From Chitinophaga hostae (GTDB lineage Bacteria; Bacteroidota; Bacteroidia; Chitinophagales; Chitinophagaceae): a stretch of 64,000 nucleotides of DNA. Positions 44,276-53,104 of this stretch are shown here, piece by piece. The DNA lies in assembly GCF_018224885.1 (NCBI RefSeq), contig NZ_JAGTXB010000013.1, positions 1-64,000 on the forward strand, written 5' to 3'. The notes below the pieces were generated by a model. It worked only from the letters and a program-made list of their open reading frames with translations. It had not been told where the DNA came from and did not search any database. Every line of letters begins with the position of its first letter. The stretch's first letter is position 1. The translations under genes were made by a program, and so were the position numbers.

Positions 44276-45112
44276 ATGGCAAACATCAAAGCTGTTGAAG
44301 GAGCGGGGAACCACCAGGTGGTTTCACCGGAAGAATGGCTGGCCGCAAGGCTTGAGTTGCTTGAGGCCGAAAAGGAACTGACCAGGCGCAACGATGAGCT
44401 GGCAAAGCGACGGCAGGCCTTGCCCTGGGTAAAAATCGACAAGGCATACCTGTTTGAGACAACGGAGGGAAAAGTAAATCTGGCTGACTTGTTCCGTGGC
44501 CGATCCCAATTGCTGATCTATCATTTTATGTTTGGGCCCGACTATGAGGCAGGCTGCCCAAGCTGTTCGGCTATTGCGGATGGTTTTAATGGGTTTGCCG
44601 TACACCTGGCCAATCACGATGTAATGCTGTGGGCGGTATCAAGAGCGCCGCTGGAGAAATTGCTGGGTTACCGGGAGCGGCTGGGCTGGACCTTTCCATG
44701 GGCGTCGTCCAACGGCAGCGATTTTAACTATGATTTCAACGTTACGTTTACAGAAGAACAACAACGTTCTGGAGATATTGACTATAACTACCGGAAACCC
44801 GTTTTTGAGTGGCGCCCCGGCCAGGAAGGTGGCGGTACTGAAGCCGAGGACAAATTTGCGGCAATGTGTGGAACAGATACCGCAACCTATCATCGGGAGA
44901 GACCAGGTATGAGCGCGTTTGTACTGGAGAATAATAGTATTTATCATACTTACTCCACCTACGCCCGCGGCGTGGATGCGTTATGGGGAATGTACCAGTG
45001 GCTCGACCGCGCTCCCAAAGGCAGGAATGAAACCGGTGTGTGGTGGCGCCGGCATGATGAATATGGCGAGAGAGCTTCCCCTAAAACCGGTTCAAAAGAT
45101 TGTTGCGCTTAA
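44276..45112 (+). CDS. DUF899 family thioredoxin-like protein
   Basis: The 278-residue protein has no signal peptide. Recognisable family parts are VVSPEEWLAARLELLEAEKE, RRQALPWVKIDKAYLFET, the C-x-x-C-like GCPSCSAIADGFNG, LWAVSRAPLEKLLGYRERLGWTFPWAS and ENNSIYHTYSTYARGVDALWG. DUF899 proteins have a thioredoxin-like fold and unknown function. It is divergent from the epoxide hydrolase gene, with 167 bases between that contain no clear promoter. Confidence 0.9.
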   Translation: MANIKAVEGAGNHQVVSPEEWLAARLELLEAEKELTRRNDELAKRRQALPWVKIDKAYLFETTEGKVNLADLFRGRSQLLIYHFMFGPDYEAGCPSCSAIADGFNGFAVHLANHDVMLWAVSRAPLEKLLGYRERLGWTFPWASSNGSDFNYDFNVTFTEEQQRSGDIDYNYRKPVFEWRPGQEGGGTEAEDKFAAMCGTDTATYHRERPGMSAFVLENNSIYHTYSTYARGVDALWGMYQWLDRAPKGRNETGVWWRRHDEYGERASPKTGSKDCCA

Positions 45113-45119
45113 TGATCAT

Positions 45120-45188
45120 CCATCTTCATAAATACTTAAAAGGCTATAAACCATCGATTTATAGCCTTTTAAGTATTTATGAAGATGG
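45120..45188. repeat. Perfect 31-bp palindrome between convergent genes
   Basis: Arms 45120-45150 and 45158-45188 pair without a mismatch around a 7-base loop. It lies 7 bases after the DUF899 stop and 3 bases from the HopJ-family stop, so it almost fills the gap. It likely terminates both genes, though the stem lacks a long terminal T run. Confidence 0.9.
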
Positions 45189-45191
45189 GAA

Positions 45192-45533
45192 CTATTTCAC
45201 CATCAATGCGGTTCCTTCAAACGCAATTCCTGGCCAGCCATGTGTCATAAATTGCCTGATATTTTGATGATCTGTCGCTTCCGGATGATCTAACACAGAT
45301 TGATAATGTTCTGCAAACAGGTAAAGCGTGTCTTCTTTACTCAGGTTATTTAGTTGAGCAAAGGCAAACACTTTGGCACTTCCCTGGTTTTGTGTGGCTT
45401 CATTGTAGGCATCCCCGTTTTTAAAGGCTGTTGGCTGATGCTGATAAGCCGTTTCAATAAATTCAATTACCTCTTTGAATGGGAGCGTATTCTCTTTTAA
45501 TTTTTTAATCAGTGTAATTATTTGTTCTTTCAT
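45192..45533 (-). CDS. HopJ family small protein
   Basis: The 113-residue protein matches the family named after the HopJ type III effector: FIETAYQHQPTAFKNGD, NQGSAKVFAFAQLNNLSKEDTLYLFAEHYQSVL and NIRQFMTHGWPGIAFEGTAL. Most members live in free-living bacteria without type III secretion, so the name should not be read as a virulence role. Function unknown. A - strand TATTTTTG (45601-45594) ~60 bases upstream could be its -7 box. Confidence 0.85.
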   Translation of the reverse strand: MKEQIITLIKKLKENTLPFKEVIEFIETAYQHQPTAFKNGDAYNEATQNQGSAKVFAFAQLNNLSKEDTLYLFAEHYQSVLDHPEATDHQNIRQFMTHGWPGIAFEGTALMVK

Positions 45534-45806
45534 ATGATCTATTTAAAATCAACGGCAGACGGTGATTACCACCTGGCCTTTTCATTTGACACGCAAAAAT
45601 AGACATTTAAAAATCTTTGTTATACTTATTCCTGTATTCAACCTGCATTAAAAGGGGGGAAATCTTCCCGGAAAAAGGGTGTTTTTCCCGTTGTGCTTAT
45701 AACTGTATATCCTGAGATTTGTTGTAAAATGATGGCGTTAATGCTTAACTTATGGAACCTTGTAAGCACGCACTATTTATTTATCCTTAATCCAAAATTT
45801 ACAGTT

Positions 45807-46223
45807 ATGGCTGACCAAAAGAACCCCGGTATCGTTATTAATTTTAATGCAGAAACGAGCAAATTTAAAGTGAAAGATTTCGCAGGCGCGCAGGTAATCT
45901 GTTCAGAGAGCGCAGAAAATGAAATTGAGCTGGAAGTAAGATTTAAAATAAAGGTGAAAGGATTACTGAAGCCTGCACCATTTGACCCCAATGAGATTGA
46001 CCCTATAGGCGAAAATCACCTTTACCTTCCATTTGACAATGCAGATGAGAAAAGCATTAATTACCTCGGCTTCAATAGCATCGTTAATGTGCTTGATCCG
46101 GATCCTGGTAGTGCACCTGCCATGCTTAGCTTCGGTTTCCCTAACTCGGGTAAAACCAGATGGGGAAAGAAAAGGTGGGGAATGGATTTTAAGATAGAAA
46201 CATTGAAATCGAAGTTCCTGTAA
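45807..46223 (+). CDS. Unknown 138-residue protein
   Basis: I use ATG 45807 (MADQKNPGIVINFN). The frame extends upstream to 45693, but that part reads like untranslated sequence. The protein has no signal peptide. It is rich in beta-type sequence with DLxVxF-like strands, one Cys (AQVICSESAENEIEL), and a basic patch near the end (SGKTRWGKKRWGMDFKIE). No family is recognised. It converges on the clostripain-like gene, whose 3' end lies 27 bases away, and has its own terminator. Confidence 0.75.
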   Translation: MADQKNPGIVINFNAETSKFKVKDFAGAQVICSESAENEIELEVRFKIKVKGLLKPAPFDPNEIDPIGENHLYLPFDNADEKSINYLGFNSIVNVLDPDPGSAPAMLSFGFPNSGKTRWGKKRWGMDFKIETLKSKFL

Positions 46224-46247
46224 AGTCCCCCTGGGGGACTTTTTTTA
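46223..46247 (+). terminator. Terminator of the 138-residue protein gene
   Basis: The stem aagtcccc / ggggactt with a 2-base centre is followed by seven T. It overlaps the last base of the stop codon and lies 4 bases before the stop of the convergent peptidase gene. Confidence 0.88.
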
Positions 46248-46250
46248 TTG

Positions 46251-47732
46251 CTATACATAATCGCCCATGTCCATGGTCAGGTATAGTTTCACAAAATCAT
46301 CCCAGTTTTGATTGACGGCAAATTTATTATCATAATAATAATCTAAGAGATCTTGCAACATCGGCTCCGTGTCAGTTCCGAGAATACGGTTTCTGCGCGG
46401 AAAGAAAATACCGAATGATCTTGGGTAATTAGGTGAGTCGTCCTGGTAAGTAGTAAAGGGCTTTCCAACAACGGTGCTGTCGGATGCTACTATTACTTTC
46501 TGCAGATTACCCTGCAGGGGGTATGGTATCGGTGTGCCCAGGCCTTTGGTCAGATCGGTCAGGAAATTTGAAAGATCCAGGAAAGCATATGCATCACTGC
46601 CCATACCGGCAAACGGACCATTATCACGTACATCATATATGTAGTAGCCAAGCTTTTTCTGGTTGATTTCAGCATTAATGCCGCTAATAAACTGTTCTGC
46701 CAAAGCAGATACCTCGTCGTATACCAACTGGTAATCCTTCAGGCTATTAAGAGACAATGCCACGTTCCCATTGTCGGCATTGGGAGCGTTCTGCTGTAGT
46801 GTTTTTTGCCGGATCAATGAATTCACCACCGTTTTAAAAAATGCTTCAACGGCGATACCCGGATTTTCTGTTAGCTTTTCGAACAGTTGCTTATAGGATA
46901 ATCCATATGTTGGAAATCCAACTTCCGTAGAACAGAGATACTTGGTGACGTTCCTTAGTGCGTACCCATTTTCAATGCTTTGCATATAACAGTTTACCTG
47001 GATGATCAGGTCAAAGGGGATGTTATCAGTATACCGGAGTTGATATTTTTCCTGTGCTTCACGAAATTCCGTTGCTATAATGTCTGCCAGCTGAAAGCTG
47101 GTCAGGTAATTGATCACCGGTTGTTCGACTGTATAATTCTCAATGAGTGCGTTAAATTTTCCATTATACATTTTATTAACGCTCATTTTAAAATTATGGG
47201 CCCCGACAGGTTTAATCTTAAAATTGTTGGTCTTAAAATTATTGGCTGCAAACAAGAGTGCCTGGTTGATATCTTCTCCCATCTTAATTTCGAGCTGCTG
47301 AAAAAGGTGCGACAGATCCGGATCGTTTCCCATTTTCACATTGTGGGCAATTTCCATAAACCTGTTTTGCCGCAGGGCCGTGGTCATAATTCCAAAACCT
47401 GCGCCATGCCCTATTGTAATCATGAAATAGCGGCCGGATTGAACGGGAACGCCGTTGTCTTTTAAAACGTATTCCCTGAAGAAAACAGGCAGGGCGCCCG
47501 TTTCCCGGTCCGTAGTATAAAAGTCTTTCCCTTGGAGCGGTATTTCCCGTTCTGTTTGCCCTTTTTGATATATTTTTACCTTACAGGTATTATCTTTATC
47601 TAAACAAAGGAAAACGTACCTGGTGTTCTGCACCGAAGAATTAATGGACTCAAAAATTTGACCGGTAAAATTGTCAACCTCGTTCCCTACAAATTGAACT
47701 ATTGCAACAATGGTTAGATCGAAAAAAGCCAT
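46251..47732 (-). CDS. Clostripain-like (C11, clan CD) cysteine peptidase, cytosolic
   Basis: The 493-residue protein has a first strand TIVAIVQFVGNEVD and then the caspase-like His motif RYFMITIGHGAGFG (H109). The Cys motif is DLIIQVNCYMQSIENGYALRNV (C248), followed by CSTEVGFPTYGLSYKQL. These align with the clostripain pattern HGxG ... DxCLMxxxExxYxL...SExxxPxxGWxY. The usual Asp before Cys is Asn here (NC). No signal peptide is present, unlike secreted C11 enzymes. Its start at 47732 overlaps the divergent kinase gene by 23 bases, and no later start is available. Fold call moderate; substrate unknown. Confidence 0.68.
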   Translation of the reverse strand: MAFFDLTIVAIVQFVGNEVDNFTGQIFESINSSVQNTRYVFLCLDKDNTCKVKIYQKGQTEREIPLQGKDFYTTDRETGALPVFFREYVLKDNGVPVQSGRYFMITIGHGAGFGIMTTALRQNRFMEIAHNVKMGNDPDLSHLFQQLEIKMGEDINQALLFAANNFKTNNFKIKPVGAHNFKMSVNKMYNGKFNALIENYTVEQPVINYLTSFQLADIIATEFREAQEKYQLRYTDNIPFDLIIQVNCYMQSIENGYALRNVTKYLCSTEVGFPTYGLSYKQLFEKLTENPGIAVEAFFKTVVNSLIRQKTLQQNAPNADNGNVALSLNSLKDYQLVYDEVSALAEQFISGINAEINQKKLGYYIYDVRDNGPFAGMGSDAYAFLDLSNFLTDLTKGLGTPIPYPLQGNLQKVIVASDSTVVGKPFTTYQDDSPNYPRSFGIFFPRRNRILGTDTEPMLQDLLDYYYDNKFAVNQNWDDFVKLYLTMDMGDYV

Positions 47733-50700
47733 AATCAGATTTGTTTTAGTAGTGATACTATTGGGGTTTGCAAATAAGATATGGTGTCAATCAAAAGAGA
47801 TAGTTTCGCTGAATTTGTTTACACAGGATGACGGCCTGGCCTCATTAAATATAAGAAAAATTATCCACGATAAATTTGGTTTTCTCTGGATTGCCACGCA
47901 AGGTGGCCTTAGTCGTTTCGACGGCCATACCTTTACCAATTACCGGGCGTTTGACCGCAACCCATTGCATAGCATATTGAACAACGATGTGGCGGATATT
48001 TCGTTTTCGGAAGATGGCCGGAAGCTTTTTGCCGTAACGCCCTATGGCGGCGTTTCAATACTGGATGTACAAACCGGTAATGTGGTTAAACAATGTCCGC
48101 TGACCAGTCTTCCCGATGGTACCCCCATCACGGTTACAAAATGCATTGCCAACGGAGAAACACTTTTTATTGGTACAGATGAAGGATATTTCCTGAAGTA
48201 TAGCTGGCCCCGGCAAAAAATTATGCAACAGGTATTTTTTAAAACCCCGGGGAAGCTGGCCTACATCATATCTAACTATATCTTATCTAAAAACCGCATC
48301 AGCATATTTTTGTCTACCGGCGAAACCTACCAGTATTCAACGGACCTGCAGCTTTTGGGTGTGAGAACATTAGACCCGCAGCCTGACCGGGTACAGGGCT
48401 TTGCGGTGAACCGGGTAATCTCATTGAGCGATAGCATTTATTTATTGGCTACCAATAACGGACTGCTTTGTTACAATATGGCCGCTAACATGCCGGCGGC
48501 CGCTCCTGCAGCTTATGTATCGATAGCCGCCTTTTTTAAAGGCACCCATTGCAGGGGGCTGTATCTTCATGAAAACAACCTGTGGGTGATCAGCAATAAC
48601 CGTTTATGGAGATGTACGCTTAACAACCATCGGCTGACCGAGTATATTGCGGCCAAGGACCCTGAAATGCTGGCCTGGCTGAGTGAATCAAAGGGAGTGA
48701 TGCAAACGGAAAGCACCCTGTATCTTATTTCCGGGAACGGGCTTGCCGTGATATCAGACATTGACGGCCCATTCACGGCGTATTATAAGTCTTCAGACGG
48801 CAAAGTGAAAATACCACTTTCCTATGCCATGTGTAGCGACCGGGATTCTGCGCTCATCATCGCTGCATCGGATGGCATTTACAGGGAATATCAACATGAA
48901 CTATTTAAAATTTATTCCGGGCACGATGTGAATTTTGTTGCGCCGCTTACGCCTGATTTCCTGATGGCATCTGCATCCGGGAAAACTTTTCTGCTGGATC
49001 GCCGTTTCCGGGAAGTCAGCATTACAAGCGTTTTTCCTGAGTTATCACCGCTGGAGCACGATCTTATAATAAGCAGTGTAAATATTGGCGATAGCATCTT
49101 TTTGTTTGCCAGCGATAACGCCAACGGTATTTATTTCTGGTATCCAGGAAGAAAACGGCTGTTGACCGTGAACACCGCCAGCAGGCCTCTTTCTTTAAGA
49201 TCCAATACCTTAAATACCTTGTATGCTACAAAGGATAAATCACGCGTTATTATACTGTGTGATAACCAGCTGTCGGTGTATGATATCAATGCCGGAAAAA
49301 TTGTTCCCATTCCACTGGTAAACCCTGCCACCTCCCAGCCCCTCAATATTATGCTGGATATCTGCGAGGTGGGTAACTATTTCTGGGCTGCGGTGTATGG
49401 CACCGGTATCGTGCAACTGGATCGGCAATTCCGCATCGTAAAAATCTACGGACTAAAGGAAGGTTTGCCTACCTCTGAGCTCTACAAAATTATCCCGGTA
49501 GCTAACAAGTTGTTTGTATCTAGTAACCGGGGTATTTTGTTGTTTAATACGGATAACAAAAATGTGCGTTTGTTTACAAAAGAAGAGGGATTGCAGGCCG
49601 ATGAATTTGAAGAGTATAGCGGTTTGGCGGCCAATGGTATGGTGATTTTTGGTGGTGTTAATGGTTTTACCAAGATAAAACCCGCCCTGGTCCGGGAAAA
49701 TAAACAACTTCCTTTTTTTTATTTCACTCATGTTGCAGTTCAAACCAAGGATAAAAGCCGGCAGGCGGATTCAAGTGATCTGCTGATTGACCGGGTGGCG
49801 ATCCCAAATAACTGGCTGCAGGCTACATTGTCTTTTAAAGGGATTAATTACCGCAATCCTTCAAAGTTATTTTATCAATATCGCATTAAAGAGAGAGATA
49901 CCAGCTGGATAGACCTGGGCAGGCAGGACTTTATTACACTTATAGGAATGGGGCCGGGGACTTATCACCTGGAGGCAAGGGTGGCAAATGAAGATGGGTA
50001 TTACAGCATGGTGAGGGGATTAATCATTACCATACAGCCGAAATGGTTCCAGACCTGGTGGTTTTACCTGGGCGTGTTATTGTTGCTGGGCGCGGTGATA
50101 TACGGCCTTTATAAATGGCGTATCCGGCAGCTGCAGCAGCAACAGGAACGATTAAAAGAAATGCGGCAGGAGATTGCGGGCGACCTGCACGATGATATCG
50201 GCAGTGTATTAAATGCCATCAAATTATTTACTCACCTGGCAGAACATTCACCGGAGAAGCAAACATATTTTCAGCACATTAAAGCCTCTTTAAAACAGGC
50301 TTCGGAAGGTCTGCGGGATATGATCTGGGTACTGGATGATAATAATGACGGGGCGGATGAGCTGCTAAACCGGTTGCAGTTGCAATTGAACCCGATTATA
50401 CAGGCGAGTGCAATTGAACTGGAGCTGAAAAGAAATTTTGAGCAACCGGTGATATTGGGTAAGAGGGAAAAGAGGAACCTTTTAATGATCACAAAAGAAG
50501 CGGTCAACAACAGTCTTAAATACGCCAACTGCAGTAAAATTACTATTGGGTTTGCAGTATTGGATGGCACCAGGACACTTTCCATACAGGATAACGGCCA
50601 AGGCTACTCGGAGCAAACGGTAGTGATGGGGCATGGCATAAAAAATATACGCTATCGTGCTAACCAGATCAGTTATGAGGTGCGGATTGAAACCGGACCG

Positions 50701-50739
50701 GGTAAAGGGGTTGTATTTACACTGGTTTCGCGGATTTAA
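47710..50739 (+). CDS. Two-component sensor kinase with Reg_prop propeller, Y_Y_Y and HisKA_3 domains
   Basis: The 1009-residue protein has a signal/anchor (FVLVVILLGFANKIWC), then a large periplasmic region of two-component regulator propeller repeats (DGLASLNIRKIIHDKFGFLWIATQGGLSRFDG) to ~680. A Y_Y_Y domain follows at ~715-770 (YRIKERDTSWIDLG, GTYHLEARVANEDGYYS), with a membrane helix at ~783-803. The kinase core has EIAGDLHDDIGSVLNAIKLF (phosphorylated His ~826, HisKA_3) and an ATPase domain (EAVNNSLKYANCSKI, DNGQGY). Its stop overlaps the stop of the convergent response regulator gene. Confidence 0.93.
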   Translation: MVRSKKAIIRFVLVVILLGFANKIWCQSKEIVSLNLFTQDDGLASLNIRKIIHDKFGFLWIATQGGLSRFDGHTFTNYRAFDRNPLHSILNNDVADISFSEDGRKLFAVTPYGGVSILDVQTGNVVKQCPLTSLPDGTPITVTKCIANGETLFIGTDEGYFLKYSWPRQKIMQQVFFKTPGKLAYIISNYILSKNRISIFLSTGETYQYSTDLQLLGVRTLDPQPDRVQGFAVNRVISLSDSIYLLATNNGLLCYNMAANMPAAAPAAYVSIAAFFKGTHCRGLYLHENNLWVISNNRLWRCTLNNHRLTEYIAAKDPEMLAWLSESKGVMQTESTLYLISGNGLAVISDIDGPFTAYYKSSDGKVKIPLSYAMCSDRDSALIIAASDGIYREYQHELFKIYSGHDVNFVAPLTPDFLMASASGKTFLLDRRFREVSITSVFPELSPLEHDLIISSVNIGDSIFLFASDNANGIYFWYPGRKRLLTVNTASRPLSLRSNTLNTLYATKDKSRVIILCDNQLSVYDINAGKIVPIPLVNPATSQPLNIMLDICEVGNYFWAAVYGTGIVQLDRQFRIVKIYGLKEGLPTSELYKIIPVANKLFVSSNRGILLFNTDNKNVRLFTKEEGLQADEFEEYSGLAANGMVIFGGVNGFTKIKPALVRENKQLPFFYFTHVAVQTKDKSRQADSSDLLIDRVAIPNNWLQATLSFKGINYRNPSKLFYQYRIKERDTSWIDLGRQDFITLIGMGPGTYHLEARVANEDGYYSMVRGLIITIQPKWFQTWWFYLGVLLLLGAVIYGLYKWRIRQLQQQQERLKEMRQEIAGDLHDDIGSVLNAIKLFTHLAEHSPEKQTYFQHIKASLKQASEGLRDMIWVLDDNNDGADELLNRLQLQLNPIIQASAIELELKRNFEQPVILGKREKRNLLMITKEAVNNSLKYANCSKITIGFAVLDGTRTLSIQDNGQGYSEQTVVMGHGIKNIRYRANQISYEVRIETGPGKGVVFTLVSRI

Positions 50740-51395
50740 ATCTCGATCAGTTTATTTTTTATGGCGAATAGTACCAATCCAACCCTGGTGCTTATGTCCA
50801 GTTTTTTGAAAAGCGCATCCCTGTATCCATCTACCGTGCGCTCGCTGACAAACATTTCCTTTGCGATTTGCTGGTATGTTTTTTCGCTGCAGGCGAGTTT
50901 TAAAAACTGTATTTCCCGTTCGGTTAGTTTGGTAAAAATGGGCAGCGGATTTTTTTCGTCTACCAGGTGATTAATCGATTGCATCACCTTGCGGGTAACA
51001 AGGTCGTTATAATAATATCCCCTGCTCATGATTTCATCAAAGGCGATCTTTAATTCGGAGGGGTCTGCATCTTTGAGTATATATCCTTTTGCGCCGTGTT
51101 TGATCATTTTAATGATGGCTGCTTCCGATTCCAGTGTACTTAATGCCAGTACTTTGATATCGGGGAAATGCAGTCTCAGGTGTTCGGCCGTTTGGTAGCC
51201 ATCCTTACCCGGCATGCTGATGTCCATCAGTACGATGTGGGGCAGGTGATCGGGATCGAGTTGTTTGATCAGATCGTCGCCATCTGATGCGGTGAACAAT
51301 ACCTGGTGATTGGGGAACAGGTTAATCACCACTTCCAGTCCTTTTCTGAGCATGGCGTGATCGTCGGCGATCGCTATATATCTTGTTTCTTGCAT
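50736..51395 (-). CDS. NarL/LuxR-type response regulator
   Basis: The 219-residue regulator has a receiver domain with the acidic pair D11-D12, the phospho-acceptor D58 (HIVLMDISMPGKDGY) and the Lys in GYILKDADPSEL. A LuxR-type helix-turn-helix lies at ~153-215 (LTEREIQFLKLACSEKTYQQIAKEMFVSERTVDGYR). HisKA_3 kinases normally pair with such regulators, so the convergent sensor gene is the likely partner. The stop codons share four bases (ttaa). Three unknown envelope genes follow upstream on the same strand. Confidence 0.95.
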   Translation of the reverse strand: MQETRYIAIADDHAMLRKGLEVVINLFPNHQVLFTASDGDDLIKQLDPDHLPHIVLMDISMPGKDGYQTAEHLRLHFPDIKVLALSTLESEAAIIKMIKHGAKGYILKDADPSELKIAFDEIMSRGYYYNDLVTRKVMQSINHLVDEKNPLPIFTKLTEREIQFLKLACSEKTYQQIAKEMFVSERTVDGYRDALFKKLDISTRVGLVLFAIKNKLIEI

Positions 51396-51539
51396 AAAAA
51401 ATAAATTTGAATCAGGGGCGAGGCAACACTACAAGTTACAAAAATCAGTCGTTTTGGCGTTTGTTCATTTGAGGGTATCCGGAAAAGCAAATGCCTGAAC
51501 CTATGCCCAGGCACCTGTTTTTGGGGCTAACACTTCCTG

Positions 51540-52742
51540 TTAGTTGCCAATATTGGCGGTAACGGCAAATATGCCCAGGAAGTTGCCGTTTTCGGGATCG
51601 TATTTTAGTGTGAGAGGCAACCACAGCGATTTGAAAACATTCACTCTTAACGTGGTGTTTAGCGTGAATACATGTTTTTCCGTGCCGGGAGCCACCGTGC
51701 CGAATTGCTGATCATATTGTGTAAAAAGTTTGAATTCCATTTTTGATTCTTTCTCTTCTGTTTGCATGAGTACTTTGTTTACACCCAGGCTGGCAGACAA
51801 AAATTTGTTATTGTAATTGCTGGTCTTTGACACCGAGTCGGGGCCAACTTTGAAAGAAGCATTGGCTTCCAGTTCCCAGGGTTTACGTTCGGGGTTGCCG
51901 GTGAGTCCTACGGTAAAATAGGTGGCAGCGTAGTATTCGGCTTGTTTACTTACGCGATCGTATGATACAGAAGGGCTGAATGTCCAGAGCGGTTTGTTGC
52001 GGTATTGGGCTGCGATGTCAGAATAAACGGTTTGGAAGGCATCTTCACCTGCTTTAATACGTGCGGTGTATTGGGCGATTTCTTCATCACTCATGGTAAA
52101 GAGCGCATTCCGTTCAGCAGCTACTCCCGCTATAAAATCGGGGTCATTCAACGCTTCTTTTACATAGGGGTGTAACTTGCTGTAGTCGTCCTGGGCATCC
52201 GCCTTGTTGATCGAATTTGTAATTTCCGTGTTAGTAGCAAAATTATTCATGGCTTCCGGGTGCCGGTGTGAAATAATATTATGCACACTTTTCTTAAACG
52301 CACTCATAAAGAAGCTTAACTGCCGCAGGCGCTGAGTATTGGCCATGTCCATCCGTGATAGGGTAACGTCCTTTTTATTAAGCAGGGTAATACTTAATCC
52401 ACCGCTGTATTTAACGATATTGTTACTGCTGTCGCCGGTAATGGTAAAATTCAGTGATGTCCATCTCAGCCTTCTTTCTGCTTCATAGCTCCTGGCGGGC
52501 ATGCCGTTATGACGGAAGATAGAGTCGAGGCCATAAAAGGAAGAATTCAAAGTAAAGCTATGCCCGCTGCCCAACAGGTTATCGAGACTTGCCCGGAAAA
52601 AGCTGGTTAATATATCTTTTGAGTTTGCGGTTCGCTGCTTGTTTACTTCCTTATTGATGGATTTCATACTGAAATCGCTTTGACTAAAGCCGATGGTAGC
52701 GAAAAGCAACAGGGCTATGGAGGCAATAAAAAACTTTTTCAT
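51540..52742 (-). CDS. Unknown secreted protein, possible outer-membrane barrel
   Basis: I use ATG 52742 (400 residues), where a clean signal peptide begins (MKKFFIASIALLLFATIGFSQ); the frame extends 11 codons upstream. A helical middle part (LRQLSFFMSAFKKSVHNIISHRHPEAMNNFATN, NDPDFIAGVAAERNALF) is followed by alternating strands (LWTFSPSVSYDRV, YYAATYFTVGLTGN, LSASLGVNKVLMQ, LFTQYDQQFGTV, LWLPLTLKYDPENGNFLGIFAVTANIGN) that look like a barrel. No family is recognised. It is last in a - strand trio. Confidence 0.72.
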   Translation of the reverse strand: MKKFFIASIALLLFATIGFSQSDFSMKSINKEVNKQRTANSKDILTSFFRASLDNLLGSGHSFTLNSSFYGLDSIFRHNGMPARSYEAERRLRWTSLNFTITGDSSNNIVKYSGGLSITLLNKKDVTLSRMDMANTQRLRQLSFFMSAFKKSVHNIISHRHPEAMNNFATNTEITNSINKADAQDDYSKLHPYVKEALNDPDFIAGVAAERNALFTMSDEEIAQYTARIKAGEDAFQTVYSDIAAQYRNKPLWTFSPSVSYDRVSKQAEYYAATYFTVGLTGNPERKPWELEANASFKVGPDSVSKTSNYNNKFLSASLGVNKVLMQTEEKESKMEFKLFTQYDQQFGTVAPGTEKHVFTLNTTLRVNVFKSLWLPLTLKYDPENGNFLGIFAVTANIGN

Positions 52743-52752
52743 AAGAATCGTT

Positions 52753-53055
52753 TTAAACGTTTGTTTGGATAACATAACCAGGAGTAAAGCTGGTGTTGGT
52801 GAATGAGGCGGTTTGCGGATTGGTATTCTGAAATTCGCCGCTGATTTTTATGTCAAAATCGCCTGGTGTAAACCCGGAGAAGTCAATGTTGTAAATGGTA
52901 TCGGGTTCAAGATCTTTTAGTGTTTCCTTAAACGAACCGGTGTATGATTTTTTAAAATCATAAGGGTTAGGGAGTGCGTTGGAGCGGAATACATCGAGTA
53001 CAACAAAGTCATTTGGGGTACCGCTGAATTTTCCTTCAATAGTTATCTTTTTCAT
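52753..53055 (-). CDS. Unknown 100-residue beta-rich protein
   Basis: I use ATG 53055 (MKKITIEGKFSGTPNDFVVLDVF). The frame extends into the next gene, but that part is not protein-like. There is no signal peptide. The sequence is a small beta sandwich type: EGKFSG, FKETLKDLEPDTIYNIDFSGFTPGDFDIKISGEF. It resembles a fibronectin-like or chaperone-type single domain without a clear family. It lies 10 bases upstream of the 400-residue gene start and belongs to the trio. Confidence 0.68.
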   Translation of the reverse strand: MKKITIEGKFSGTPNDFVVLDVFRSNALPNPYDFKKSYTGSFKETLKDLEPDTIYNIDFSGFTPGDFDIKISGEFQNTNPQTASFTNTSFTPGYVIQTNV

Positions 53056-53104
53056 AGTAAAGTGTTTAGTGCCTACTCTTAGTCCCGTTTTCGGCATACC
53101 GGGG

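Noticed and set aside
45192..45533. Type III secretion effector
   Set aside because: Only the family name suggests this. No type III secretion genes are seen and the family is widespread in free-living bacteria.
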